Shown: positions 38,835-48,754, numbered from the stretch's first letter. The stretch is 64,000 bases of DNA from Duganella fentianensis (GCF_009857835.1 NZ_WWCL01000002.1:992001-1056000), one strand, 5' to 3'. Made by a program: numbers and translations. Notes: generated from the letters alone by a model not told the origin.

Positions 38835-39032
38835 ACGCCACCCTCGTCAAATTCGCCTGTCAGGCAGAAAAACCGGCAAAAACCGGCTGCACTCCCCGAA
38901 AAAGGCTACAGCATACTGATATTTGCCACATTCTGGCAGAGCTATCTTGCGCCTGCATGCGCAATGATTTACTTCGGCTGGACGGGCTGCCTATAATTTA
39001 CTGTCGGTTAAGACCACTCACAGGAGCCCGTC
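38835..39032. promoter_or_regulatory. Divergent promoter region cyanophycinase / RidA-like
   Basis: 198 bp without a gene, less GC-rich than its neighbours, serving both outward genes. It contains CAGGAG at 39021-39026, the ribosome-binding site for the TTG start of the RidA-like gene. No operator was recognised. Confidence 0.4.
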
Positions 39033-39617
39033 TTGCAACCATCGTCCTGCCTTGCCCTGAATTTTTCCAGTCTTTCAGCCGCGGGCACCAGCCAGCCGCT
39101 GAACCTGCAGCTTGATCGCCTGCTGCCCGCAGCGCGCAGCGTCGTGTTTCATGCACTGCACACTGCCCGCCGTGCCAGCGTACATACACTGGTACGCGCC
39201 GGATTGCTGGCCAGCCTGCTGGGCGCGCCGCTGGCGCAGTCCACCCAGTTCTACAACAAGGGCGCCGAACCGGGCCTGCCATTCTCGCTGGCCGTGCGTG
39301 CGGGCGACTACATTTTCATCTCCGGCCAGCTGGGCATAGGCCCGGCCGGACTGGCCAAGGGGCTGGAAGCCCAGAGCAGGCAGGCCATGGAGAATATAGG
39401 CGCCATCCTCAAAGGCCATAATCTGAACATGGACGATGTGGTCAAATGCACCGTCATGCTGACCGATATGAGCAAGTGGGCGGATTTCAACCGCATCTAT
39501 ACGGGCTATTTCAAGCCTGACCGCCTGCCTGCCCGCAGCGCCATGGGCGTGAGCGCGCTGGCCATGGGCGGCGAAGTGGAAATCGAATGCATGGCCTACC
39601 TGCCAAGGAGGTTGTAA
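39033..39617 (+). CDS. RidA (YjgF/YER057c/UK114) family protein with N-terminal extension/signal-like segment
   Basis: The TTG at 39033 is six bases after AGGAG. The 194-residue product has a RidA domain in residues ~70-194: STQFYNKGAEPGLPFSLAVR, DYIFISGQLGI, ENIGAILKGHNLNMDDVVK, TVMLTDMSKWADFN and RLPARSAMGVSALA. The catalytic Arg (Arg168 in PARS) and Glu185 are present, so imine/enamine deaminase activity is plausible. The first ~70 residues are unusual: a hydrophobic stretch LVRAGLLASLLGAPLAQS looks like a signal peptide preceded by a long basic region, implying export, whereas RidA proteins are cytosolic. A GTG within VVFHALHTARR could be the true start and give a conventional signal peptide. 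Confidence 0.82.
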   Translation: MQPSSCLALNFSSLSAAGTSQPLNLQLDRLLPAARSVVFHALHTARRASVHTLVRAGLLASLLGAPLAQSTQFYNKGAEPGLPFSLAVRAGDYIFISGQLGIGPAGLAKGLEAQSRQAMENIGAILKGHNLNMDDVVKCTVMLTDMSKWADFNRIYTGYFKPDRLPARSAMGVSALAMGGEVEIECMAYLPRRL

Positions 39618-39683
39618 AACAGCCGTCTGACTCTGCCATTTCTGCTATAGAATCATGTTTTTTACTCAACAACCGAGGCAGCG

Positions 39684-41045
39684 ATGGCAGCACAGCAGAA
39701 CCAACTCCGGCGCGGGCTGAAAAGCCGCCACATCCAGCTGATCGCGCTCGGTGGCGCCATCGGCACCGGTCTGTTCCTCGGCATAGCCCAGACCATACAG
39801 ATGGCCGGCCCTTCCGTACTGCTGGGTTATGCGATTGCCGGCGTGATTGCCTTCCTCATCATGCGCCAGCTCGGCGAAATGGTAGTCGATGAACCCGTGG
39901 CGGGCTCGTTCAGCTATTTTGCCGATAAATATTGCGGCCACTGGGCCGGTTTCATGTCGGGCTGGAATTACTGGGTGCTGTATGTGCTGGTCAGCATGGC
40001 CGAACTGTCGGCCGTGGGCATCTACGTGCAGTACTGGTGGCCAGCAGTTCCCACCTGGGCTTCGGCACTGGCCTTCTTCCTGATTATCAATGCCATCAGC
40101 CTGTCCAATGTGAAGGCTTTCGGCGAAATGGAATTCTGGTTCGCCATCATCAAGGTGGTGGCCATCGTCGGCATGATAGGCTTCGGCGCCTACCTGCTGG
40201 CCACGGGCGGCGCGGGCGAGCAGGCCAGCGTGGCCAATCTGTGGCAGCACGGCGGCTTCTTCCCCAACGGGGTCAGCGGCATGCTGATGGCCATGGCCGT
40301 GATCATGTTCTCGTTCGGCGGGCTGGAGCTGATAGGCATTACGGCAGCCGAGGCCGACAATCCGGCACACAGCATCCCCAAGGCCACCAATCAGGCCATC
40401 TACCGCATCCTGATTTTCTATATCGGCGCGCTGGGCATCCTGCTTTCGCTCTATCCATGGCAGAAAGTGGTCACGGGTGGCAGTCCGTTCGTGCTGATCT
40501 TCCACGCTCTGAACAGCAATCTGGTGGCCCATGTGCTCAATGTGGTGGTGCTGACGGCCGCCCTGTCGGTGTACAACAGCGGCGTGTATTCCAACACCCG
40601 CATGCTGTACGGTCTGGCGCGTCAGGGCAATGCGCCGCGCGCGCTGCTCAACGTCAACGGCCGCGGCGTGCCCGTGGTGGCGCTGGGGGTTTCCGCTCTG
40701 GCAACGGGCATCTGCATCGTGATTAATTACCTGATGCCGGGCAAAGCCTTCGGCTTCCTGATGGGACTGGTGGTGTCGGCACTGATCATCAACTGGGCGC
40801 TGATCAGCTGGATCCACCTGCGCTTCCGCGCCGCCAAGCTGGCAGCGCAGCAGACTAGCCAGTTCCGCAGCCCCGCCCAGCCTTACACCAACTACCTGTG
40901 CTTGGCCTTCCTGCTGGGCATACTGGTGGTGATGTTCCTGACCCCGGATCTGCAACTGTCCGTCTACCTGATTCCTGTCTGGCTGGCCGCGCTGGCACTG
41001 GGCTACCGCCTGCGCGGCAAACCGGTAGCGGAGCGCACGGCTTGA
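39684..41045 (+). CDS. Amino acid permease, AroP/GabP-like (APC superfamily)
   Basis: A 453-residue protein with twelve membrane helices, preceded by GAGG five bases before the ATG and a TATAGAAT -10-like box further up. The N-terminus is diagnostic: RRGLKSRHIQLIALGGAIGT and GLFLGIAQTIQMAGPSVLLG. Further AAT-family markers are IMRQLGEMVVDEPVAGSFSY, WNYWVLYVLVSMAELSAVG, FSFGGLELIGITAAEADNP and YNSGVYSNTRMLYGLARQG. Members take up aromatic or other neutral amino acids by proton symport. Specificity is not fixed. Its stop codon overlaps the next gene's TTG start, so the two are translationally coupled, a hint that the partner acts on the same nutrient. Confidence 0.93.
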   Translation: MAAQQNQLRRGLKSRHIQLIALGGAIGTGLFLGIAQTIQMAGPSVLLGYAIAGVIAFLIMRQLGEMVVDEPVAGSFSYFADKYCGHWAGFMSGWNYWVLYVLVSMAELSAVGIYVQYWWPAVPTWASALAFFLIINAISLSNVKAFGEMEFWFAIIKVVAIVGMIGFGAYLLATGGAGEQASVANLWQHGGFFPNGVSGMLMAMAVIMFSFGGLELIGITAAEADNPAHSIPKATNQAIYRILIFYIGALGILLSLYPWQKVVTGGSPFVLIFHALNSNLVAHVLNVVVLTAALSVYNSGVYSNTRMLYGLARQGNAPRALLNVNGRGVPVVALGVSALATGICIVINYLMPGKAFGFLMGLVVSALIINWALISWIHLRFRAAKLAAQQTSQFRSPAQPYTNYLCLAFLLGILVVMFLTPDLQLSVYLIPVWLAALALGYRLRGKPVAERTA

Positions 41046-42250
41046 GCGGCAAGGCACGGACTTACCGCAGCCTGTATTGCTACCCGTGGGATGTGCTCTC
41101 TGCTGGCCAGCACCGCCAGCACCTGCAGCGGCTGGGCATGAATGGCGTGACGCTGGCGGTCAGCTACCACGCCGGCAAATTCCTGCGCCCCCATGCCGGT
41201 GCCACGCCGCGCGTGATCTTCCCCGAAGACGGCGTGGTGTATTTCGAGCCGGATTCTTCGCTGTATGGCGAACTCCGGCCTATAGCCCATTCCGATCCGG
41301 CCATGCGCCGCGTGCTGCCCGAGCTGGTGGCCGATGGCCAGCTGGCGGTGCACGCATGGACCGTGCTGCTGCATAACAGCCGGCTCGGTGCGCTGCACCC
41401 GCAATACACGGCGCGCAATGTATTCGGCGATGGCTATGTCTACAGCCTGTGCCCCATGCACGATGCCGTGTTTGCCTATGCCGTCAATCTGAGCCGCGAC
41501 ATTGCCGCACAGGGCGTGCATTCGCTGGTACTGGAAACCCCGGGCTGGCTACCGTATGCCCATGGCTACCATCACGAGTTTGCCCAGCTGCGCAGCAACG
41601 TCTGGCTCGATACCATGCTGGGCCTGTGCTTCTGCGATGCCTGCATGGCCGCTGGCCGCCAGCACGGACTGGACATGGACAGCCTGCGCAGTTCCATCGC
41701 CGCCAGCGTCGACCTGTATCTGCAAGCTCCCGTGGATGCCACACCCGCTCAGGCGCAAGCATGGCTGCAAGCCGACCTGCTGGCCCAGCCTGCACTGGCC
41801 GAGTGGCTGCTGCTGCGCCAGCGCCGTGTGACGGCGCTGGTAGGCGCTATCCGCGCCGCCATCCCGCCACAGGTAGAGCTGGCCGTGATTGCCACCGTAC
41901 AGCGACCCACCGCCAGCAACTGGCTGGAAGGTATGGATCTGCCAGCACTGGCCCGGGTGGCAGACTGGATCGAAATACCGTTCTACGAAGCCGACGCGGC
42001 TGCCGTGGCCAGCGATGCCTGGGACTGCCGGCGCCGCCTCGGTGGCAGTGCACAGATCCGCGCCATTCTTCGCCCCGGACCGCCAGATCTGGCGGACGGC
42101 GCCCAGCTATCCAGCGCCCTGACCCGGCTGGCACAGCTAGGCATCCGCGAGCTGGGCTTCTACAACTTCGGTCTGCTGCGCCCGGATCGGCTGGAAGCGC
42201 TCGCCGCAGCGCTGCGCGCCCTTCCTGACGAGCCAGCAAGCCTTGCCTGA
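41042..42250 (+). CDS. Uncharacterised TIM-barrel-like (glycoside-hydrolase-like) protein
   Basis: The TTG at 41042 overlaps the permease TGA (TTGA) and has GGAG at 41030-41033 eight bases before. The 402-residue cytosolic protein is not a family I can name firmly. Periodic strand-helix units (LQRLGMNGVTLAVSYHAGKF, LPELVADGQLAVHAWTVLL, DIAAQGVHSLVLETPGWLPY, QVELAVIATVQRPTASNW, DWIEIPFYEADA, LTRLAQLGIRELGFYNFG) suggest an eight-fold barrel of the alpha-amylase/GH-like type. A central FCDACM gives a Cys pair (CFCxxC) seen in some GH-like proteins. The motif LETPGW may hold an acidic catalytic residue. No signal peptide. It is coupled to an amino acid permease, an odd partner for a glycosidase. 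Confidence 0.6.
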   Translation: MSGKARTYRSLYCYPWDVLSAGQHRQHLQRLGMNGVTLAVSYHAGKFLRPHAGATPRVIFPEDGVVYFEPDSSLYGELRPIAHSDPAMRRVLPELVADGQLAVHAWTVLLHNSRLGALHPQYTARNVFGDGYVYSLCPMHDAVFAYAVNLSRDIAAQGVHSLVLETPGWLPYAHGYHHEFAQLRSNVWLDTMLGLCFCDACMAAGRQHGLDMDSLRSSIAASVDLYLQAPVDATPAQAQAWLQADLLAQPALAEWLLLRQRRVTALVGAIRAAIPPQVELAVIATVQRPTASNWLEGMDLPALARVADWIEIPFYEADAAAVASDAWDCRRRLGGSAQIRAILRPGPPDLADGAQLSSALTRLAQLGIRELGFYNFGLLRPDRLEALAAALRALPDEPASLA

Positions 42251-42399
42251 GCTCAACTTTCAAAATGATGGTAAGCAGTTCTTGTATTTTGACAATGTCT
42301 CCTTTAGCCTAAGTAGTACTACGCGAGCGTCATAGCAACACTCTGCTGCGCCAGCATGCAGCAGGGGCGCGCCCGTTCCCACTAGATACGGAGAACTCT

Positions 42400-44154
42400 A
42401 TGTTTGACCGGCTTACCATCCGCACCCGCCTCACTGCCACCATCGCTTTGCTAGCCCTGCTCATGCTGTTTCTCGGCGCGCGCGGGATCTTTGAGTTGCG
42501 AAAAAGCAACGAGATCCTGAAAGACGTATATGGCAATTCCATGGTCTCCATGAAAGCCATCTACGAATCGCAAATCCAGCTGGACCGGGCCCGCCTGTCG
42601 CTGGACCGGGTAGCACTCGATCTCGACAACCCCGCTTCGCAGGACCCGCTCAAGAAGGCACAGGATTTTATCGATGGTAACGAGAAGTTCTGGAAGAGCT
42701 ATCTGGCCCTGCCTTTCGGACCGGGCGAGAAAGCGCTGGCCGACAAGGCGGAAGCCAACCGTCAGGCGCTGATCAAGGAAGGCCTGCAGCCCGCGATCAA
42801 GGCGCTGACGGACAAGAATCAGGACGAAATCCGCCGGCTGATGCTGGGCGAGATCACCCGCCTGTTCCGCCTCTACATAGAGGGCAACGAAAAGCTCGCC
42901 GCCTACCAGCTGGAAAGCACGGGCCAGCGCTACGCCGACAGTCAGGCCGACTACGCGCGCAGCATGATGCTGTCGATTGCCGCCATCGTCATCGGCGTGG
43001 GTCTGGCCGGCGTATCCGGCCTGATGCTGATGCGCGCCGTCATGCACCCGCTGGACGAAGCCCGCAATCACTTCGAAGCCATGGCGCAAGGTAATCTGTC
43101 CAACCAGATCGACCAGAGTCGCGACGATGAAATGGGCGCCATGATGGTCGGCCTCAAGCATATGCAGGAGCGCCTGGCCGGCACCGTGCGCAGTGTGCGC
43201 GAAGGCAGCGACGCCATCGCCACGGCCAGCAGCGAAATTGCCGCCGGCAATCTGGACCTGTCGCGCCGCACCGAACAGCAGGCCGCCAGTCTGGAAGAAA
43301 CCGCCTCATCGCTGGAAGAGCTCACCTCTACCGTGCGGCAGAATTCGGAAAATGCCCGTCAGGCCAGTGCCCTCGCCACCTCGGCCTCCGAGATCGCCAT
43401 CAAGGGCGGCGAGCTGGTCAGCCGTGTGGTCGATACCATGGGTTCGATCACGGAATCGTCGGACAAGATCGCCGACATTATCGGCGTCATCGACGGCATC
43501 GCTTTCCAGACCAATATTCTGGCCCTGAATGCAGCGGTGGAGGCAGCGCGGGCCGGCGAACAGGGGCGCGGCTTTGCCGTGGTTGCAACCGAGGTGCGCA
43601 ATCTGGCCCAGCGTTCGGCTGCTGCCGCCAAGGACATCAAGGCACTGATCACCGACTCGGTCGAGAAAGTGGGCAGCGGCAGCGCGCTGGTCAACGAGAC
43701 CGGCAGCACCATGCATGAAATCGTCAGCAGCGTGGGCCGCGTCACCTCCATCATCAGCGAGATCAGCGAAGCGGGGCGCGAGCAGGAGATAGGCATAGAG
43801 CAGATCAACCAGGCCGTAGCCGAGATGGACAATGTGACCCAGCAGAATGCCGCGCTGGTGGAACAGGCGGCCGCTGCTTCGCAAGCCATGCAGGAACAGG
43901 CGGCCAATCTGGCGCAGATGGTGGCGGTGTTCCAGATCGCCGGCGACACCCAGCGCCATGGCGTGGCACGTGCCAGCGCGCCGGCTGCGGCCAGCACCCA
44001 GCCGGCACGGCGCAGCGCCATCGCCCGCCCTGCTCCCGCTGCCCTTAAAGCCAGCGCACCGGCGCCCACGCCGCGGGCCAGCGCCGCTAGCAGCGAGAGC
44101 AAGGCCAGCCGGCCGGCCAGCAAACCTGCCGAAGACGAGTGGGAAGAGTTCTAA
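42400..44154 (+). CDS. Methyl-accepting chemotaxis protein with C-terminal tether
   Basis: A 584-residue chemoreceptor, ATG after GGAG. TM1 at ~10-30 ([20 protein letters not shown]), a Tar-like four-helix periplasmic sensor, TM2 at ~190-212 ([20 protein letters not shown]), HAMP, then the signalling hairpin with [20 protein letters not shown] and [20 protein letters not shown]. After the hairpin is a ~70-residue Ala/Pro/Ser-rich flexible linker ending in DEWEEF. This resembles the NWETF-type pentapeptide that recruits CheR/CheB on major receptors. The ligand is unknown. A hairpin terminator separates it from the convergent hybrid kinase. Confidence 0.96.
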   Translation: MFDRLTIRTRLTATIALLALLMLFLGARGIFELRKSNEILKDVYGNSMVSMKAIYESQIQLDRARLSLDRVALDLDNPASQDPLKKAQDFIDGNEKFWKSYLALPFGPGEKALADKAEANRQALIKEGLQPAIKALTDKNQDEIRRLMLGEITRLFRLYIEGNEKLAAYQLESTGQRYADSQADYARSMMLSIAAIVIGVGLAGVSGLMLMRAVMHPLDEARNHFEAMAQGNLSNQIDQSRDDEMGAMMVGLKHMQERLAGTVRSVREGSDAIATASSEIAAGNLDLSRRTEQQAASLEETASSLEELTSTVRQNSENARQASALATSASEIAIKGGELVSRVVDTMGSITESSDKIADIIGVIDGIAFQTNILALNAAVEAARAGEQGRGFAVVATEVRNLAQRSAAAAKDIKALITDSVEKVGSGSALVNETGSTMHEIVSSVGRVTSIISEISEAGREQEIGIEQINQAVAEMDNVTQQNAALVEQAAAASQAMQEQAANLAQMVAVFQIAGDTQRHGVARASAPAAASTQPARRSAIARPAPAALKASAPAPTPRASAASSESKASRPASKPAEDEWEEF

Positions 44155-44163
44155 AGCCGGTTC

Positions 44164-44190
44164 AGGTGCTGCCCTGCACGGGCAGCACCT
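44164..44190. terminator. Bidirectional hairpin between convergent MCP and kinase genes
   Basis: Perfect 11 bp stem AGGTGCTGCCC / GGGCAGCACCT with loop TGCAC, exactly filling the 38 bp gap between the two stop codons. No T-run on either side, but the symmetry and position support shared termination. Confidence 0.65.
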
Positions 44191-44192
44191 CC

Positions 44193-47100
44193 TCAGGCCG
44201 CAGGCAGGTGACGCAGAATGGTACTCATCATCTGTTCCACATCGAGCGGCTTGCCGATAAAGTCATCCATGCCGGCTGCCACGCACTGTTCGCGTTCGGA
44301 AGCCATCACCCCGGCCGTCATCGCCAGCACGGGCAGGTGCAAACGTAACTCGCGCCGGATCGCACGGGTCGCCGTGTAACCATCCATTTTCGGCATCTGC
44401 ACATCCATCAGAATCAGATCGAAGCTGTGGCCGCTACGCAGCAGTTCGAGCGCTTCTTCGCCATTGCCGGCCACCGTGACCTGTGCACCGGCCTGCTCCA
44501 GTATGCCTTTGGCCACCGCCTGATTGATCAGATTATCTTCCGCCAGCAGCAGGCGCACACCGGCGAGCAGTTGGGGCGGGGCCGGCGTGCTGACCACCTC
44601 GGCCGTTGCCGGCGCCAGTGCCGTCTGCACGGCGTCGAACAGGCTGGAGGCCGTAACCGGCTTGGTGAGGAATTCGGGTGCGTCCCCATCGCTCATTTCC
44701 TGCGTCAGCTTGCTGCGGCCGAAGGCATTCACCATGCAGATCAGAGGCACGGCAAACTCCTGCCGCACGGCGCCTATCAGCTCCGGCCCCGCCATGTCGG
44801 GCAGCTGCCAGTCCACCAGCACCACATCGAAGCGCACGCCGCTGCACAGGTGGGCCAGCGCTTCGGAACCGCTGCCCACGCTGACACTGCTCCAGCCCCA
44901 TGCGGCCAGCGTCATTTCCAGATAGGCCAGACTGGTGGGATTGTCATCGACCAGCAGCAGATGGCGCGGGTAGGCCGAGCGGTTGGGGCCGCTCTGGGCC
45001 GACAGCTGGAATGGCAGCGTGAACTGGAAAGTGCTGCCCTGACCGGGCTTGCTCTGCACGGCCACGCCGCCACCGAGCAATTCGATCAGGCCTTTGGAGA
45101 TGGTCAGGCCCAGCCCCGTGCCGCCGTAACGCCGCGTGGTCGACAGATCGCCCTGCACAAACGGCGAGAACAGGCGTGCCAGCTGTTCATCCGTCATGCC
45201 TATGCCGGTATCGCGCACGGTGAAGCGCAGTTGCACGGTGGCACCCGGCACTTCGGCGCGCTCGACCAGCACGGCCACTTCGCCCTGCTCGGTGAATTTG
45301 ATGGCATTGCCTGTCAGGTTGACCAGTATCTGCTGCAGGCGCAGGGCATCGCCTATAAGGGCGCGCGGCACATCGGGCGCGACGCCCAGACACAGCTCCA
45401 GATTGCGTTCGCCCACATTGATACTCATGATGCTGGCCAGTGCATGCAGCACTTCATCGAGATCGAACGGCGCCGGATAGACTTCGATCTTGCCCGCGCT
45501 CATTTTGGAGAAATCCAGAATATCGTTCAGGATGCCCAGCAGCGACTGGCCCGAAGCCCGTATCATTTCCAGATAGCGGCTCTGTTCCGGCGTCAGTCCC
45601 GTCGTTGCCAGCAGATGGGCCATGCCCAGTACGGCATTCATCGGCGTGCGCAGCTCGTGACTCATATTGGCCACGAATACATCCTTGGCGGCGCTGGCAA
45701 TCTGGGCCTGCTCCATGGCCTGACGCAGCTCGCGCTCGGCGCGCTTGCGCTCCGTCACATCGCGCACGATACCGACAAACAGATGCTGGCCTTCGACAAA
45801 CAGGGCGCGGATCGACAACTCCAGCACAAACGTATGGCCGTTCTTGTGCAGGCCCTGCAGCTCGATGTTGTTGCGTCCCACCACCGTGGGCACGAAGCCG
45901 GCCAGATAGCGCGCCACGCCGGCCTGATGGGCCGCGCGCATGGGCTCGGGCATGAGCATGGTCAGCTCCTGCCCCACTACCTCGTCCGCGCTATAGCCAA
46001 AGATGCTGCTGGCGGCGCGGTTGAACGACGCGATGCGGCCATCGGCCGTCATGGTGATGATGCCGTCACCGACGTTATCGATCACGGTACGGGTACGGGT
46101 TTCCCGGTCCACTGCGGCGCGGCGGGCCAGCTGCAATTCGTGGGTGCGGGCCTCGATGGCGCTTTCCAGCTGGTGGCGATAATGCTGTAGTTCGGCCTCG
46201 ACTGACTGCAGCGTCTGCATGGCTTCATCGGCTTCGCGGAATTGCGGCTTGAGCACCAGCTGCTGCAGCTGGCCGCCTTTGCCGAGCGCGCTGGCAGCGA
46301 CCGACAGAGCCCGCACGGAATGCTCTATCCTGCGCGCGAAATACCACGCACCAGTAATTCCCAGCGCGAGCAGCACCACCACACCGAGACTGATCCAGCG
46401 TATCGACTCCAGCATTTCCGCCATCACCGTACTGCGCGGCACGCCTATCACCACCGCCCAGCCCGACATCTGCGAATGGCTGTACATGGAATACACGGGT
46501 GTGCCTTCCAGCGTGGTGGTGCGGATGGCGGCTTCGCCCTTGTCGGCCATGCCGGCCAGCAGCGAAGGTGAACCGTATTTGCCGACAAATTTCTCCGGCT
46601 GGTGCGAGCGCGCCACGATCACGCCGTGGCGGTCGAAGATGCCGGCCACACGGCCTTCCGGCAAATGCTGCTCGCTCAGTATTTTGCCCAGCCGTTCAGG
46701 CAGAAACGCCACCGACAGCACATACAGCACCTTGCCCTGGCGTTGCACCGGCACGTGTACGGCGACCAGCGGACGCTGCAGAGCACCACCGATGAACACG
46801 TCGGAAATCACCGTGCGCCCCGTCTCGAACACCTTGTTGATACGTTCGAAGCTGCCCGGATCGGTCAGCCGGCTGCCGTAAGGCCTTACCGTGTTGAGCA
46901 ACTGCACTGACTGGCGATCGCTGAGCACAAAATTCAGGCCGGGGAACTCGGGCCGCAGCGCCTTGCTGGCCAGCTGGTAGAACGCGGCCAGATCGCCGCG
47001 ATCCAGACTGGGATCGTGCGACAGCGCCATGGCCATGGTGATGCCAGTGTTGAGATCACGGTCCACCGCCTGCGCCAGTGCGCGCGCCGTGATCAGCGAC

Positions 47101-47246
47101 TCGAGCTGGATCTGGTCGCGTTCGCGCTCATAGAAATTATTCGCCAGTAGCGCCAGACCGATCAGCGCCGGCACGACGCAAGCCCACACCAGCGCATAGA
47201 TCTGCGCCCGTATCGTCGGCAGTGGCTGCATTGCGGCGTCACTCAT
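44193..47246 (-). CDS. Cache-PAS hybrid histidine kinase with two receivers
   Basis: A 1017-residue membrane kinase. TM1 at ~12-35, an extracytoplasmic double-Cache-like sensor (~40-280; NTGITMAMALSHDPSLDRGD, DRHGVIVARSHQPEKFVGKY), TM2 at ~283-306, a PAS domain (~385-500; DNVGDGIITMTADGRIASFN, FGYSADEVVGQ), HisKA with NMSHELRTPMN (His530), HATPase ([18 protein letters not shown]), receiver 1 with Asp812 (VLVDWQLPDM) and receiver 2 with Asp948 (LMDVQMPKMDG). It lacks HPt and DNA-binding domains. Receiver domains are of the same arrangement as in the 5849-9436 kinase, but both phosphoacceptors are intact here. Cache domains usually bind small organic acids or amino acids. It is monocistronic. 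Confidence 0.94.
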   Translation of the reverse strand: MSDAAMQPLPTIRAQIYALVWACVVPALIGLALLANNFYERERDQIQLESLITARALAQAVDRDLNTGITMAMALSHDPSLDRGDLAAFYQLASKALRPEFPGLNFVLSDRQSVQLLNTVRPYGSRLTDPGSFERINKVFETGRTVISDVFIGGALQRPLVAVHVPVQRQGKVLYVLSVAFLPERLGKILSEQHLPEGRVAGIFDRHGVIVARSHQPEKFVGKYGSPSLLAGMADKGEAAIRTTTLEGTPVYSMYSHSQMSGWAVVIGVPRSTVMAEMLESIRWISLGVVVLLALGITGAWYFARRIEHSVRALSVAASALGKGGQLQQLVLKPQFREADEAMQTLQSVEAELQHYRHQLESAIEARTHELQLARRAAVDRETRTRTVIDNVGDGIITMTADGRIASFNRAASSIFGYSADEVVGQELTMLMPEPMRAAHQAGVARYLAGFVPTVVGRNNIELQGLHKNGHTFVLELSIRALFVEGQHLFVGIVRDVTERKRAERELRQAMEQAQIASAAKDVFVANMSHELRTPMNAVLGMAHLLATTGLTPEQSRYLEMIRASGQSLLGILNDILDFSKMSAGKIEVYPAPFDLDEVLHALASIMSINVGERNLELCLGVAPDVPRALIGDALRLQQILVNLTGNAIKFTEQGEVAVLVERAEVPGATVQLRFTVRDTGIGMTDEQLARLFSPFVQGDLSTTRRYGGTGLGLTISKGLIELLGGGVAVQSKPGQGSTFQFTLPFQLSAQSGPNRSAYPRHLLLVDDNPTSLAYLEMTLAAWGWSSVSVGSGSEALAHLCSGVRFDVVLVDWQLPDMAGPELIGAVRQEFAVPLICMVNAFGRSKLTQEMSDGDAPEFLTKPVTASSLFDAVQTALAPATAEVVSTPAPPQLLAGVRLLLAEDNLINQAVAKGILEQAGAQVTVAGNGEEALELLRSGHSFDLILMDVQMPKMDGYTATRAIRRELRLHLPVLAMTAGVMASEREQCVAAGMDDFIGKPLDVEQMMSTILRHLPAA

Positions 47247-47300
47247 ATAGGCAAAAAATATTTTCGTTTCAACAAATCTAGCACATCCTCCCCGCGCGTA

Positions 47301-48440
47301 CTACAGCGCCTGCCCCAGCTTCAGCAAGGCCGCCACATTGCGGGCTGCCAGTTGCAGATTCTGCCTCGCATCGGCCAGCGCCTGCGCCACCGTGCACGGA
47401 CGGCTCACCGCCGCCACGCTGGCCGCTATGCCATGCAGGTACACCTGCTCGACACCGCTACCCAGACAGCCGCCGATAGCGATCACCGGCTTGCCATACT
47501 GGCGGGCCAGACGCGCCACGCCTACCGGCGTTTTGCCATGCACGCTCTGGCCGTCGATGCGGCCTTCGCCCGTCAGCACCAGATCGGCACTGGCGATCGC
47601 CTCGGCCAGCCCCGCCGCCTGCGCCACGATCTCTACCCCGGGCCGCATGCGGCCACGCAGGAACACCAGCATGGCAGCAGCGATGCCGCCCCCTGCGCCG
47701 GCACCGGGCAGCTGCGCCACCTGCTGGCCGAACTGGCTTGCCAGCACATCGGCATACCGCTGCAGCGCTGCGTCCAGCTGCTGCACCTGCGCCGGACTGG
47801 CGCCTTTCTGCGGGCCGAACACGGCGGAAGCGCCAGCCGGGCCCACCAGCGGATTATCGACGTCGCAGGCGATCTGGAAACTGCATTCGGCCAGCCGCGC
47901 ATCGAACTGCGCCAGGTCGATGGTTGCCAGCTGCGCTAGCGCGGCGCCGCCGGCAGCCAGTTCCTGTCCGTCGCCATCGCGCAGACGGGCACCCAGCGCC
48001 TGCAGCATGCCGGCTCCGCCATCATTGGTGGCGCTGCCGCCCACGCCGAGGATGAAGCGGCGCGCGCCCGCATCGAGCGCAGCACGGATCAGCTGGCCCG
48101 TGCCGTAGGTACTGGCGTGCAGCGCGTCGCGCTGTTCCGGCGTCAGCAACTCCAGTCCGCTGGCGGCGGCCATTTCGATCACGGCCGTCTGGCCGTCGCC
48201 CATCAGGCCGTAGAAAGCCGTGACCGGCTGCCCCAGCGGGCCGGCCACCTGGCACACGATGCGCTGGCCGCCGCTGGCATCGATCAGGGCCTGCACCGTG
48301 CCTTCGCCGCCGTCCGCCATGGGCAGCTTGCAGTAGTCGGCATGCGGATAGATCTGGCGGAAGCCCGCTTCAATTTCGCTAGCCACCTCCAGCGCAGACA
48401 GGCTTTCTTTGAACGAATCGGGCGCAATAACAATTTTCAT
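47301..48440 (-). CDS. Glycerate 2-kinase (GlxK/GarK family)
   Basis: A 379-residue protein of the glycerate kinase type I fold. Recognised blocks: MKIVIAPDSFKESLSALEVA, DYCKLPMADGGEGTVQALID, FILGVGGSATNDGGAGMLQALG, ACDVDNPLVGPAGASAVFGPQ-like (residues ~195-215), DLVLTGEGRIDGQSVHGKTP and VARLARQYGKPVIAIGG. It phosphorylates glycerate from glyoxylate, glycolate or sugar-acid degradation, feeding 2-phosphoglycerate to glycolysis. No tartronate semialdehyde reductase is adjacent, so the upstream pathway is not shown. Single gene, reading toward the kinase and divergent from the permease over 314 bp. Confidence 0.95.
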   Translation of the reverse strand: MKIVIAPDSFKESLSALEVASEIEAGFRQIYPHADYCKLPMADGGEGTVQALIDASGGQRIVCQVAGPLGQPVTAFYGLMGDGQTAVIEMAAASGLELLTPEQRDALHASTYGTGQLIRAALDAGARRFILGVGGSATNDGGAGMLQALGARLRDGDGQELAAGGAALAQLATIDLAQFDARLAECSFQIACDVDNPLVGPAGASAVFGPQKGASPAQVQQLDAALQRYADVLASQFGQQVAQLPGAGAGGGIAAAMLVFLRGRMRPGVEIVAQAAGLAEAIASADLVLTGEGRIDGQSVHGKTPVGVARLARQYGKPVIAIGGCLGSGVEQVYLHGIAASVAAVSRPCTVAQALADARQNLQLAARNVAALLKLGQAL

Positions 48441-48754
48441 GGTGGGCAGCGTTGCTAGCGAACGACAGTCCGTGCGCGGCTTGCTGAAGGGCGCCCACGC
48501 GGGGCCGGCGTCGCCGTTACCGCTGTTTTGCCCGCCAAAAGCGCATGACTGCGTTCCGGTTAAAGCACATATCCTACCAAAAGGAACTGGACTGTGGCGT
48601 ACTTGCGACGCTGGGCAACATCACTGGTCGATATATCATCGTTGTATAGACAGCCACTTCCCTCCGCGCCCGCTTTTCTGCTGTATGATCTGCCGTTGCC
48701 CATGCCCACAAGGCTGCGACGGGCAAGGAACCATTACAAAAAGACTGGAGTCAC
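48441..48754. promoter_or_regulatory. 314 bp divergent intergenic region, glycerate kinase / amino acid permease
   Basis: No convincing gene is present. GC is mixed, with GC-rich DNA near the kinase and AT-richer DNA (TATATCATCG, TTGTATAGACAG) around 48630-48660 that could hold the permease promoter. The sequence GACTGGAGTCAC before the ATG at 48755 supplies the ribosome-binding site. No riboswitch was recognised. Confidence 0.4.
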
